IMG/VR virus record: IMGVR_UViG_3300021068_000245
Span: 1-26,095 of that record
DNA from: a virus
Length of the DNA: 26,095 nt
Reading direction: 5' to 3' (one strand)
Positions 1 through 6,951 of the stretch are shown piece after piece; within the stretch, counting starts at the first letter, position 1; every line of letters starts with the position of its first letter. The translations under genes were made by a program, and so were the position numbers. The notes beneath the pieces are model-generated. The model was given only the letters and a program-made list of their open reading frames with translations. It did no database searches and was not told the origin of the DNA.

Positions 1-619
1 AGTAAAAATCATTGTACGTAGTTGTAGCATTAACTACATAATCACCTTGTGCACCAAATGAAGTTTTAGGAATTGAACCTGCTCCACCTGAAAGATGTGT
101 AGTATCAGTTAATACTGTTGGAATAATGTTTGTAAATGTTTGACCACCTGTAGTAGATGATGCATTACTATTCCAAGTAAATATACCATATTTTGTAGTT
201 GCAGTATCCATCCAGTAAGTTCCTGATTCAGGATTTGCAGTTGCCGTTGTAGCACTTGCTTCTAGTTCAGCTGTATTAATTGCCGCTCTTGTTACATATG
301 CTCTATTGGCTACACCTAAGTATGAGTAAGCCGCTTGTAAACCGTATTCGTTAAGTTCACCTGCGTGTATAGGATTATTATTTGCATCTTTTTTGAAAAT
401 TGGATCACCAAATGTTTCAGCTAATTCTCTTTGTGATGTCATAAGATAAACTGTACCACTGTTTGCGGCTAATGTACCTTGTGCTGTACCTGTACCTGAA
501 CTTGATGTTTTATCTTGTGCTGTTGCCACAAATATCATTGGCACCGTGCCTGGTTCGGCCGGTGTATAGAAACTTTCGTCTATTACGCTTACTTGTACTC
601 CTGGTGAAACTAATGCCAT
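1..619 (-). CDS. gp18: Tail sheath protein, gp18-like (N-terminal part, cut by window edge)
   Basis: The reading frame is open from the ATG complement at 617-619 to base 1, giving about 206 residues of the N-terminus; the rest lies outside the window. The protein begins MALVSPGVQVSVIDESFYTP, the characteristic start of T4-like contractile tail sheath proteins of marine myophages, followed by a segment resembling the family's conserved early domain (TSQRELAETFGDPIF, then NEYGLQAAYSYLGVANRAYV). The sheath polymerises around the tail tube and contracts to drive the tube through the host envelope. A good ribosome-binding site (AGGAG) lies about 8 bases upstream of the ATG, and a perfect T4-type late-promoter box lies about 37 bases upstream. 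The family assignment is from recalled sequence similarity; the start is well supported. Confidence 0.92.
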   Translation of the reverse strand, partial: MALVSPGVQVSVIDESFYTPAEPGTVPMIFVATAQDKTSSSGTGTAQGTLAANSGTVYLMTSQRELAETFGDPIFKKDANNNPIHAGELNEYGLQAAYSYLGVANRAYVTRAAINTAELEASATTATANPESGTYWMDTATTKYGIFTWNSNASSTTGGQTFTNIIPTVLTDTTHLSGGAGSIPKTSFGAQGDYVVNATTTYNDFY

Positions 620-655
620 TTTATAATCTCCTGCTTATAATTCCTTTGTTAACGT

Positions 656-663
656 TATTTATA
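656..663 (-). promoter_or_regulatory. T4-type late promoter box for the tail sheath gene
   Basis: The minus strand reads TATAAATA, identical to the T4 late-promoter -10 element recognised by the phage sigma factor gp55. It lies 37 bases upstream of the sheath ATG, leaving room for a short leader that contains the AGGAG ribosome-binding site. Late expression is expected for a tail sheath gene. Confidence 0.75.
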
Positions 664-733
664 CTATATCAAAGAAATGTAAGCTATAATTAAGTCTACA
701 AAAGGGTCTGAAAAGGGCAGGTAAATACGTTAT

Positions 734-1075
734 ATGAGACCTTTATGTAACCATTGTCGTAAGAATCCTTGTGCAATTAACTATCATAAAAAGGATATAA
801 CGTTTTATAGAAAAAAATGTGAGGCTTGTATTAGGTATGGCGGAACAAGTCATGGAATGCCTAAATGGTTTAATGCAGGATATCGTATGAAAGCAAAATG
901 CGATAAATGTGGATATAAAAGTGATCTATCAGAGCAGTTTAACGTCTATCATATAGACGGACATTTAACTAATTGTAATTTTAAAAACCTTAAAACGGTA
1001 TGTGCTAACTGTCAAAGAACTTTACACAAACATGGATTTAAATGGAAACAAGGTGATCTTGTACCTGATTTCTAA
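734..1075 (+). CDS. Small zinc-binding HNH-like endonuclease domain protein
   Basis: A 113-residue basic protein with paired cysteine motifs (CNHC near residue 5, C..C near 30, CDKC near 55, CANC near 90). The C-terminal half, YHIDGHLTNCNFKNLKTVC, has the shape of an HNH/treble-clef nuclease: an HxDGH-type motif, an asparagine about ten residues on, then CxxC and a histidine. Such proteins occur in T4-like marine phages as HNH-type hypothetical proteins; nuclease activity is inferred. It is divergent from the tail sheath gene and converges with the nucleotide kinase gene, overlapping it by 38 bases. A perfect TATAAT (685-690) with no good -35 lies upstream, and two AAAAGGG repeats occur in the leader, so the promoter is uncertain. 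Alternative: a non-catalytic zinc-finger DNA-binding protein. Confidence 0.7.
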   Translation: MRPLCNHCRKNPCAINYHKKDITFYRKKCEACIRYGGTSHGMPKWFNAGYRMKAKCDKCGYKSDLSEQFNVYHIDGHLTNCNFKNLKTVCANCQRTLHKHGFKWKQGDLVPDF

Positions 1076-1631
1076 GATTATCTACAGTAGAATCATTGTC
1101 TAAAATTTTATCAAAATTAGCTTTTGCCCAAGACCATTCACTAGGATGTACGTCTTTAGGTTCAACACCTATGTCTTGATAAACTCTAAACCATGTAGGT
1201 AATTCACCTCTTTTTACCCACCATACTTGACCACTAATACTTTTAATCATTTTAACTTCATTTTCAAATCTAACATCAGGAACAACCCAGTTAGTATTAG
1301 GATTATCTAAAATTTTCTTTTTAGTCATACTAACCCATATACCGTCATAAAAATTATCACGCATACATTCTGTACCAAATTTTTGTAATACAAATCTTGG
1401 AGTAATAGATTGACCTACTTCTTTAGACCAATATTCATCTGGTTTTTCTCGCCATTGTCTACTTTCATCTGTTTGACCGTCAAGCATAGTTCTATCCCAA
1501 TCAAACATTGTAGCAACAGATTCTTTTAATTTATCTGCGAATGAAATTTTTTTAAATTGATGTTTTTGAATAAGATGGTTAGCTATTGTATCTTTACCAC
1601 TACCCATTAATCCACAAATACCGATGATCAT
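1038..1631 (-). CDS. Deoxynucleoside monophosphate kinase (T4 gp1-like)
   Basis: A 197-residue P-loop kinase. The Walker A loop GLMGSGKDT is at residues 7-15, which fixes the start at the ATG complement at 1629-1631. Later it carries SFADKLK (a lid/base-binding region of the dNMP kinase fold) and VVPDVRFENE near residue 117, matching VVPDTR in T4 gp1 as I recall it. T4 gp1 phosphorylates dTMP, dGMP and hydroxymethyl-dCMP to diphosphates for phage DNA synthesis; substrate range here cannot be read from sequence. At 197 residues it is shorter than T4 gp1 (241). No Shine-Dalgarno is visible; a near-consensus sigma70 promoter places the transcription start at the ATG. The 3' end overlaps the convergent HNH-like gene by 38 bases. 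Confidence 0.85.
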   Translation of the reverse strand: MIIGICGLMGSGKDTIANHLIQKHQFKKISFADKLKESVATMFDWDRTMLDGQTDESRQWREKPDEYWSKEVGQSITPRFVLQKFGTECMRDNFYDGIWVSMTKKKILDNPNTNWVVPDVRFENEVKMIKSISGQVWWVKRGELPTWFRVYQDIGVEPKDVHPSEWSWAKANFDKILDNDSTVDNLRNQVQDHLVSI

Positions 1632-1637
1632 TTTAAT

Positions 1638-1666
1638 ACTATAACGGATAATAGTACTAATGTCAA
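1638..1666 (-). promoter_or_regulatory. Sigma70-type promoter of the dNMP kinase gene, leaderless arrangement
   Basis: On the minus strand a perfect -35 TTGACA (1661-1666) is separated by exactly 17 bases from a -10 TATAGT (1638-1643, five of six consensus bases). Seven bases downstream of the -10 element is the A of the kinase ATG, so transcription would start at or next to the start codon. The spacer contains an 8-base palindrome, TAGTACTA (1652-1659), that could be an operator or chance. Confidence 0.7.
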
Positions 1667-1675
1667 ATGTTTTTA

Positions 1676-2434
1676 TTAACCAATTGTGAAGTGATATCCT
1701 TGACCGCCAGCAACTTGTAATTTAAGTTCTTCGTCAAGTTTTTCTATTTCGGATTGTCCTTCTGCGATTAGTGCCGTACCATTTAAAGCGGCTCCACCTT
1801 GTGGGCCTGCAATTGTGGTAAATTTAGATCTTGCTTGTCCTAGCGCCATTTTGCATAATGCTAGAGTATATCTTTTAAGCCATTCTTTAGCAAGATAATC
1901 TCTTAATAATTCTGTAGCTGGTCTATAATTGTAGCAATATAATAGAATTTCTTCTTCTGCTCTAGGTCTTTGTAGTAATGTTAATTCTTTAGTAGTAGTA
2001 TTCCATTTAAATTCAATAAAGCTACCAAACATTCTTCCTACAAGTTCTTGATATTGTGTAAACAAGTTATAAGTTGATAACCCACCCATATTTGTACTTG
2101 CTAGTAAGTAGGTATTTGTATATGCTAAATTAAATGGTTCAAATAATGTACCACCGTCTCCACCGCCTGTTCTAGAACCAATTGATCGTCTGTATATCTT
2201 TTTAACTTCTATTACTTCTTGCCCTAAAGTATATGCGTTTTGGTCTATTACAGTAGGGAGAAACATATAGCTTTCTTCTACTGAATTGTCGGATCTTTGT
2301 CTAAATCTATCAAGAGAATCTTGTAAAGCTGTTTCATAATGTGGTGGATCTAGCTCTACTTCTACCATGCCACCACCTAGCATATTGTATACGTAGTCAA
2401 AGATTTCCTGTTTTTGTGTAGCTAAATCTGCCAT
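1676..2434 (-). CDS. gp13: Neck protein, gp13-like
   Basis: A 252-residue protein matching the marine T4-like neck protein family. The N-terminal segment has LGGGMVEVELDPPHYETAL, like the gp13 opening (short helix, then a VELTP-type strand). A middle segment (YQELVGRMFGSFIEFKW) and the C-terminal segment (WLKRYTLALCKMALGQARSKF, then GGAALNGTALIAEGQSEIEKL) align with the T4 gp13 C-terminus (KDYATALAKELNGQI then GGVTIDGQRLIEEA), as I recall it. In T4, gp13 and gp14 form the neck ring joining the head portal to the tail. It is transcribed away from the gp14/gp15 run, which in T4 follows it on the same strand. A late-promoter variant GATAAATA lies 19 bases upstream. Confidence is high for a T4-like neck/structural protein, moderate for the exact gp number. 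Confidence 0.8.
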   Translation of the reverse strand: MADLATQKQEIFDYVYNMLGGGMVEVELDPPHYETALQDSLDRFRQRSDNSVEESYMFLPTVIDQNAYTLGQEVIEVKKIYRRSIGSRTGGGDGGTLFEPFNLAYTNTYLLASTNMGGLSTYNLFTQYQELVGRMFGSFIEFKWNTTTKELTLLQRPRAEEEILLYCYNYRPATELLRDYLAKEWLKRYTLALCKMALGQARSKFTTIAGPQGGAALNGTALIAEGQSEIEKLDEELKLQVAGGQGYHFTIG

Positions 2435-2452
2435 ATAATACTTCTCTATAGA

Positions 2453-2460
2453 TATTTATC
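2453..2460 (-). promoter_or_regulatory. Late promoter box (GATAAATA) for the gp13-like gene
   Basis: The minus strand reads GATAAATA, one base from the T4 late consensus TATAAATA, ending 19 bases upstream of the gp13-like ATG. The same octamer recurs upstream of two other minus-strand virion genes (18333-18340 and 23321-23328), which supports a genuine phage late-promoter variant. Confidence 0.6.
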
Positions 2461-2475
2461 AAGTACCTGCCTATG

Positions 2476-2483
2476 AATAAATA
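2476..2483 (+). promoter_or_regulatory. Possible late promoter box (AATAAATA) for the gp14-gp15 run
   Basis: The plus strand reads AATAAATA six bases upstream of the gp14-like ATG at 2490. If used, transcription would start at or beside the start codon. It is back to back with the minus-strand box at 2453-2460 within a 55-base divergent intergenic region. AT-rich sequence makes chance occurrence possible. Confidence 0.4.
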
Positions 2484-2489
2484 TAACAT

Positions 2490-3647
2490 ATGCCAAGAAT
2501 AAGTCTATATAAACCAGAGAAGGGTCATGACTATGCGTTTCTAGATAGGACGGTTAATGAGATGTTTACCGTGGGAGGTACTGACGTATTTGTACACAAA
2601 TACCTTGGTCCTAAGAATCCTGAAGAAGCAGACGCAACATCTAGCCAACCAAGGTATGATGCTGTTAAAGAAACAAATATTCAAGATATGTTATTCCTTG
2701 AAAATAGGGATAGAAAATATGATTCTAGCATTTATCAATTAAGAGGCATTTACAACGTACAAGATATTGACTTTGATATGAGTCAATTTGGATTATTTTT
2801 ACAAAATGATACGTTGTTTATGACTATTCCTATATCTACATCTGTAGAAACTTTAGGTAGAAAAGTCATGCCAGGAGATGTATTCGAATTACCACATCTT
2901 AAAGATGAACACGCTCTTAATGATTTTAATTTAGCGTTAAAAAGATACTATGTAGTAGAAGATATAAGTAGGGCGGCAGAAGGATTTAGTGTATCGTGGT
3001 ATCCTCATTTATATAGAGTAAAATTAAAACAAATAGTAGACAGTCAAGAATTTAAAGGTATACTAGATTTACCTGCAGAAGAAGGATCTAGTCAAACATT
3101 AAGAGATGTATTATCCACTTATGAAGCAGAAATGCAAATTAATACTGCCGTTGTTGCTCAAGCAGAAGCAGATACTAAAAAAAGCGGATACGAAACTAGC
3201 CATTTATATACATTACAAGTAGATAAACAAGGAAGAACAGAACTTGTTACAACAGATACAAATACACTAGATGCTAGTACACAAAATGAATTAGCAGATA
3301 GAGTACAACAAACACCTGAAAGAGAAGGATATGATGGATACTTAATAGGTGATGGACTTGCACCTAACGGAGAAGTGTTTGGTCATGGAATTACTTTCCC
3401 ATTAGGATCTATTAATGGTGACTATTATTTAAGAACAGACTTTTTACCAAATAGATTATTTAGATTTGATGGTGCTAGATGGGTTAAAATGGAAGATTCA
3501 TTACGTATGACATTAACAAATACAGATACAAGAAATACTATGAAAACTGGTTTTGTTAATAATACAGCAACTAATACAATAGGTGGAAAAGATGTAACTG
3601 AAAGACAAAGTTTATCTAAAGCACTTAAACCTAAGGCGGATGGTTAA
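2490..3647 (+). CDS. gp14: Neck protein, gp14-like
   Basis: A 385-residue protein starting MPRISLYKPEKGHDYAFLDR, typical of marine T4-like gp14 neck proteins. Diagnostic segments are VGGTDVFVHKYLGP (about residue 28), MLFLENRDRKYD (67), QFGLFLQNDTLF (98), a PGDVFELPHLKDE block (128) and SVSWYPHLYRVK (168). T4 gp14 (256 residues) shows the same order; the extra C-terminal part here includes DYYLRTDFLPNRLFRFDGARW, a short beta-rich motif common in marine phage neck and tail completion proteins. gp14 caps the portal complex and provides the docking site for the tail. No Shine-Dalgarno is evident. Its stop overlaps the next ORF's ATG (TAATG), suggesting translational coupling. Confidence 0.82.
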   Translation: MPRISLYKPEKGHDYAFLDRTVNEMFTVGGTDVFVHKYLGPKNPEEADATSSQPRYDAVKETNIQDMLFLENRDRKYDSSIYQLRGIYNVQDIDFDMSQFGLFLQNDTLFMTIPISTSVETLGRKVMPGDVFELPHLKDEHALNDFNLALKRYYVVEDISRAAEGFSVSWYPHLYRVKLKQIVDSQEFKGILDLPAEEGSSQTLRDVLSTYEAEMQINTAVVAQAEADTKKSGYETSHLYTLQVDKQGRTELVTTDTNTLDASTQNELADRVQQTPEREGYDGYLIGDGLAPNGEVFGHGITFPLGSINGDYYLRTDFLPNRLFRFDGARWVKMEDSLRMTLTNTDTRNTMKTGFVNNTATNTIGGKDVTERQSLSKALKPKADG

Positions 3648-3805
3648 TGAGAATTAAAGAATTTTTTGGAATACCTATACCTGGTACAGAAAAAGCAGTA
3701 GGACTTAAAAAAGTTACTCGAAATTGGATGGGTAAAGTTAGAACTTTTTATGAGCCAGTGAAAAAAAATTATCCATCTAAACTAGAAAAAACAGAGAAGA
3801 AATAA
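3647..3805 (+). CDS. 52-residue ORF between gp14 and gp15
   Basis: A small basic protein starting MRIKEFFGIPIPGTEKAVGL and ending in a Lys/Glu-rich tail (KLEKTEKK). I do not recognise a family. It is supported as a real gene by geometry: its ATG shares a base with the gp14-like stop (TAATG), and its own stop shares a base with the gp15-like ATG (TAATG), so three genes form an overlapped chain with no spacer. No signal peptide or membrane segment is apparent. A small neck/tail-associated or assembly protein is an inference from position only. Confidence 0.7.
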   Translation: MRIKEFFGIPIPGTEKAVGLKKVTRNWMGKVRTFYEPVKKNYPSKLEKTEKK

Positions 3806-5265
3806 TGCAATTTTTTTACGACGGACAAATTAGACGATACATAACTCAAATTATTAGACTAATGAGTAATTTTAGCTATAAAGATGGCGATGGTGTTTTA
3901 AGACAAATACCTGTTATGTACGGTGATATGACTAGACAAGTTGCTCATATTATTAGAGATAATTCAGAAAATAAAATTCCATCAGCTCCAAGAATGGCAA
4001 TATACATTACTAATTTAGAAATGGCTAGAGATAGATTAGCAGATGCTACTTATATTAGTAAAATTCATGTAAGAGAAAGACAATATGATGAAGCAGGAAA
4101 AGAATACCTAAATACACAAGGACAAAATTATACAGTAGAACGTTTAATGCCTACACCTTATACATTAGGAGTAAGTTGTGATATATGGTCTACAAACACA
4201 GAACAAAAATTACAAATTTTAGAACAAGTTATGATGTTGTTCAATCCAAGTTTAGAAATACAAACTACAGACAATTATGTTGATTGGACTAGTTTAAGTG
4301 TAGTGGATTTAACAAGTGTGCAATTTAGTGGAAGAACAATTCCAACTGGAGCAGATAGTGAAATAGATGTAGCTACTTTAGGATTTACAACGCCTATTTG
4401 GATAAGTCCTCCAACTAAGGTTAAAAAATTAGGAGTAGTAACACAAATTATTACTAGTATATATAATGAAAAAACAGGTAACATTGACCTTAGTCAGTCT
4501 ATGCCTGAATTACAAGCATATCAAGACGATTATTCTAAAAGTATTAAAGCAGACATTGTTAAAACAGCAGATGGAACAATTGATACTAGTGAAACTTTCA
4601 AAGCAGATGTTGATAGTGTTGTAGGAACTACAGGTATTCAATATGATATACTTGTAATGAATAATATTGCACAAATAATACAAAAAGGTGTTGTTGGAAA
4701 TGTGAATTGGAATTCTTTATTAGAAAGATTACCAGGTAGTTACCAAGCAGGAATTAGTACAATATATCTGAATAGAAAAGATGTTAGTACAAGAATTACT
4801 GGAACGTTTGCAGTAAACACTTTAAATGAAAATCAATTAATTATAAATTGGGACACGGATTCTATTCCTACTGATTCCGTTATTCAAGGCTATGCAGATG
4901 CAAGAGGTACAGTAGATTTTGTAATAGATCCTATTTCTTATAATCCATCAACTACAAAAGTAGCAGGTCAAAGATTATTGTTATTAGGACCTATAGGCGA
5001 TACAGAAAATACAGACGGACCAGATGCATGGAAAGGTGGTGCAGGAGACTTGATAGCTCAAGCTAATGATATTATAGAATGGAATGGAACAGATTGGACA
5101 ATAATTTTTAATGCAAGTGCTAATAATTTAGACGATTCTACAGCATTTTCACCTACCTATATTACCAATCTCAACACAGGTATTCAATATAAATGGGATG
5201 GTATAAATTGGTTATTAAGTTTCGAAGGCGAATATCGTAAAGGAACCTGGAACATCTCTCTTTAA
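3805..5265 (+). CDS. gp15: Tail completion / sheath stabiliser, gp15-like
   Basis: A 486-residue protein. The N-terminal segment FFYDGQIRRYITQIIRLMSNF matches the T4 gp15 opening (YFYNSSFRRYATLMGDLFSN) in spacing and key residues. The following regions, PVMYGDMTRQVAHII, VERLMPTPYTLGVSCDIW, ILEQVMMLFNPSLEIQTTDN and GFTTPIWISPPTKVKKLG, are the conserved gp15 core seen in marine T4-like phages. gp15 forms the hexameric terminator of the tail tube and sheath that binds the neck. It is much longer than T4 gp15 (272 residues); the extra C-terminal half includes a beta-rich module ending YKWDGINWLLSFEGEYRKGTW, resembling modules in marine phage homologues. It is followed after 13 bases by the auxiliary metabolic run on the same strand, so late transcription may continue into it. 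Confidence 0.82.
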   Translation: MQFFYDGQIRRYITQIIRLMSNFSYKDGDGVLRQIPVMYGDMTRQVAHIIRDNSENKIPSAPRMAIYITNLEMARDRLADATYISKIHVRERQYDEAGKEYLNTQGQNYTVERLMPTPYTLGVSCDIWSTNTEQKLQILEQVMMLFNPSLEIQTTDNYVDWTSLSVVDLTSVQFSGRTIPTGADSEIDVATLGFTTPIWISPPTKVKKLGVVTQIITSIYNEKTGNIDLSQSMPELQAYQDDYSKSIKADIVKTADGTIDTSETFKADVDSVVGTTGIQYDILVMNNIAQIIQKGVVGNVNWNSLLERLPGSYQAGISTIYLNRKDVSTRITGTFAVNTLNENQLIINWDTDSIPTDSVIQGYADARGTVDFVIDPISYNPSTTKVAGQRLLLLGPIGDTENTDGPDAWKGGAGDLIAQANDIIEWNGTDWTIIFNASANNLDDSTAFSPTYITNLNTGIQYKWDGINWLLSFEGEYRKGTWNISL

Positions 5266-5278
5266 GATAATTATTTAC

Positions 5279-5713
5279 ATGACCCAGAGAATAATTGGTT
5301 GCGGAGCACTTTTCTATACTTTAGACACCCAACGTTTTTTATTATTACATAGAACACAAAGTAAACAAAATCACGTATGGGGTTTAGTTGGTGGAACAAC
5401 TACTACTGATTCTAATGCGTGGGAAGGTTTGAAAAGAGAAATTAAAGAAGAAATAGGCGATCAAAAAATTATTAAAACAATTCCTATGGAAACTTTTATC
5501 AGTAATGATGAAAATTTCTTATATCACACATATCTCTGTTTAGTTAAAAATGAATTTATACCTAAATTAAATCAAGAACATGATGGTTATTCTTGGGTAA
5601 CTTTTGGTAGATGGCCTAAACCTTTGCACCAAGGATTAAGAAAAACACTACAAAATAAAACTAATCAAACAAAATTAGAAACAGTTTTTAAAATGATTAA
5701 ATTTATAACATGA
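5279..5713 (+). CDS. Nudix hydrolase
   Basis: A 144-residue Nudix-fold protein. Residues 34-61 contain WGLVGG and a Nudix box with the catalytic REIKEEIG block (53-60) intact. The box is imperfect: the glutamate expected at residue 45 (eight before the REUxEE arginine) is serine, and the last hydrophobic position is Asp61. The metal-binding glutamates of the REIKEE block are present, so activity is plausible. Nudix enzymes cleave nucleoside diphosphates linked to another moiety; here a nucleotide-sugar, damaged nucleotide or capped RNA is possible and the sequence does not decide. It is the first gene of the heptose run; its TGA overlaps the HldE start as ATGA. No clear Shine-Dalgarno precedes the ATG. 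Confidence 0.82.
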   Translation: MTQRIIGCGALFYTLDTQRFLLLHRTQSKQNHVWGLVGGTTTTDSNAWEGLKREIKEEIGDQKIIKTIPMETFISNDENFLYHTYLCLVKNEFIPKLNQEHDGYSWVTFGRWPKPLHQGLRKTLQNKTNQTKLETVFKMIKFIT

Positions 5714-6951
5714 TTAAAATAATAGGCGATATTATGCTAGATGTATGGATAGAAGGTCAAGCTAACAGAGTTTCACCTGAAGGTCCTGTATTAGTTTTAA
5801 AAGAACATAATAAAAGATATAGTATAGGTGGTGCTGGAAATGTTGCAGTTAATATTGCAAATTTAAAAGTACCTTGCGAATTATATGGTGCAGTAGGGCA
5901 AGATGAAGCAGGTAAAAAATTAATAAAATTATTTTTGAATAAAGATATACATCCTAAATTAAATTATAACCATTCTATTACAACTACTAAAACAAGAATA
6001 ATAGGTCAAGGTGGTAAACACGTTTTAAGATTAGATAAAGAAGAAAACTATTCTAATGAAATTACCGTTGATTGTAATGAAAATGATATAGTAATTGTTA
6101 GTGATTATAGTAAAGGTGTTATTAAAAAAGATACAATATCTAAATTATTAGAAAAAACAAAATATGTAATAATAGATCCAAAACAAAGTGCAGATACCTA
6201 TGATGGTGCCTATATTGTTAAACCTAATATGAAAGAATACAAAGAATGGAATGGTGTATTTTCAATTAGTGATGCTCTTAAATTTATGCGAGATCATCAA
6301 TGGACATGGTTAATAGTTACAGATGGTAGTAATGGTGCTCATGTATTATCTACTACAGGTGAATATCAATTATTAAAAGAAAAAGCAAAAGATGTTGCTG
6401 ATGTTACAGGCGCAGGAGATACATTTTTAAGTGTATTAGCTTATGGTATATCCAAAGATATTAATATATTTGAATGTTGTAAATTGGCGTGTATGGCATC
6501 AGCTAGAAATGTAGAACAACGTGGTGTTGTTCCTGTTACTTTAAATGATTTACAAAAAGGAGTTATTTTTACTAATGGAGTATTTGATATTTTACATATA
6601 GGTCATTTAGAGTTATTAAAATATGCAAAAAGTTTAGGTAAAAAATTAATTGTTGGAATTAATAGTGATGCTAGTGTTAAAAAAATAAAAGGTCCTGATA
6701 GACCTATTAATGATGTTGATAAAAGAATTAAACAATTAATGATGTTACCGTGGGTAGATGAAGTTAAAGTTTTTGAAGAAGATAATCCACACAATCTTAT
6801 GCAAGAAATTATGCCAGATATTATAGTAAAAGGTGGTGATTGGACTGTAGAAACAGTAATAGGAAATGAACTTGCAGAAGTTAAAATTTTTTCAAGAATA
6901 GAAGGACATTCTACAAGTGATATAATAGAGAAAATTAAAAATGAAAGATAA
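5710..6951 (+). CDS. hldE: Bifunctional heptose-7-phosphate kinase / heptose-1-phosphate adenylyltransferase HldE
   Basis: A 413-residue two-domain enzyme. Residues 1 to about 280 form a PfkB/ribokinase-like kinase: GDIMLD (6-11), RVSPEGPVLV (20-29), GGAGNVAVNIA (40-50), SDYSKG (131-136) and the catalytic DVTGAGDTF (231-239). Residues 285-413 form a nucleotidyltransferase: FTNGVFDILHIGH with the HxGH-type motif at 296-299, NSDASVKKIKG (318-328), KGGDW near 374 and STSDIIEKI near the end. All match cellular HldE as I recall it. The enzyme makes heptose-1,7-bisphosphate and then ADP-heptose in the cytoplasm. It is shorter than the E. coli protein (477 residues), through trimmed loops and linker, with both catalytic sets retained. 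It overlaps the Nudix gene by 4 bases and the oxygenase gene by 11. Confidence 0.93.
   Translation: MIKIIGDIMLDVWIEGQANRVSPEGPVLVLKEHNKRYSIGGAGNVAVNIANLKVPCELYGAVGQDEAGKKLIKLFLNKDIHPKLNYNHSITTTKTRIIGQGGKHVLRLDKEENYSNEITVDCNENDIVIVSDYSKGVIKKDTISKLLEKTKYVIIDPKQSADTYDGAYIVKPNMKEYKEWNGVFSISDALKFMRDHQWTWLIVTDGSNGAHVLSTTGEYQLLKEKAKDVADVTGAGDTFLSVLAYGISKDINIFECCKLACMASARNVEQRGVVPVTLNDLQKGVIFTNGVFDILHIGHLELLKYAKSLGKKLIVGINSDASVKKIKGPDRPINDVDKRIKQLMMLPWVDEVKVFEEDNPHNLMQEIMPDIIVKGGDWTVETVIGNELAEVKIFSRIEGHSTSDIIEKIKNER

Noticed and set aside
463-693. 76-codon open frame on the plus strand
   Set aside because: It runs opposite the tail sheath gene and consists almost wholly of Leu/Val/Tyr, as expected for an antisense shadow.
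620-733. Possible tRNA or small RNA in the longest intergenic stretch
   Set aside because: No cloverleaf or stable hairpin is visible; the stretch is explained by divergent promoters, a TATAAT without a -35, and two AAAAGGG repeats.
1652-1659. Palindrome TAGTACTA as an operator
   Set aside because: Eight bases of AT-rich palindrome inside one promoter spacer is too little evidence alone, so it is mentioned only with the promoter.
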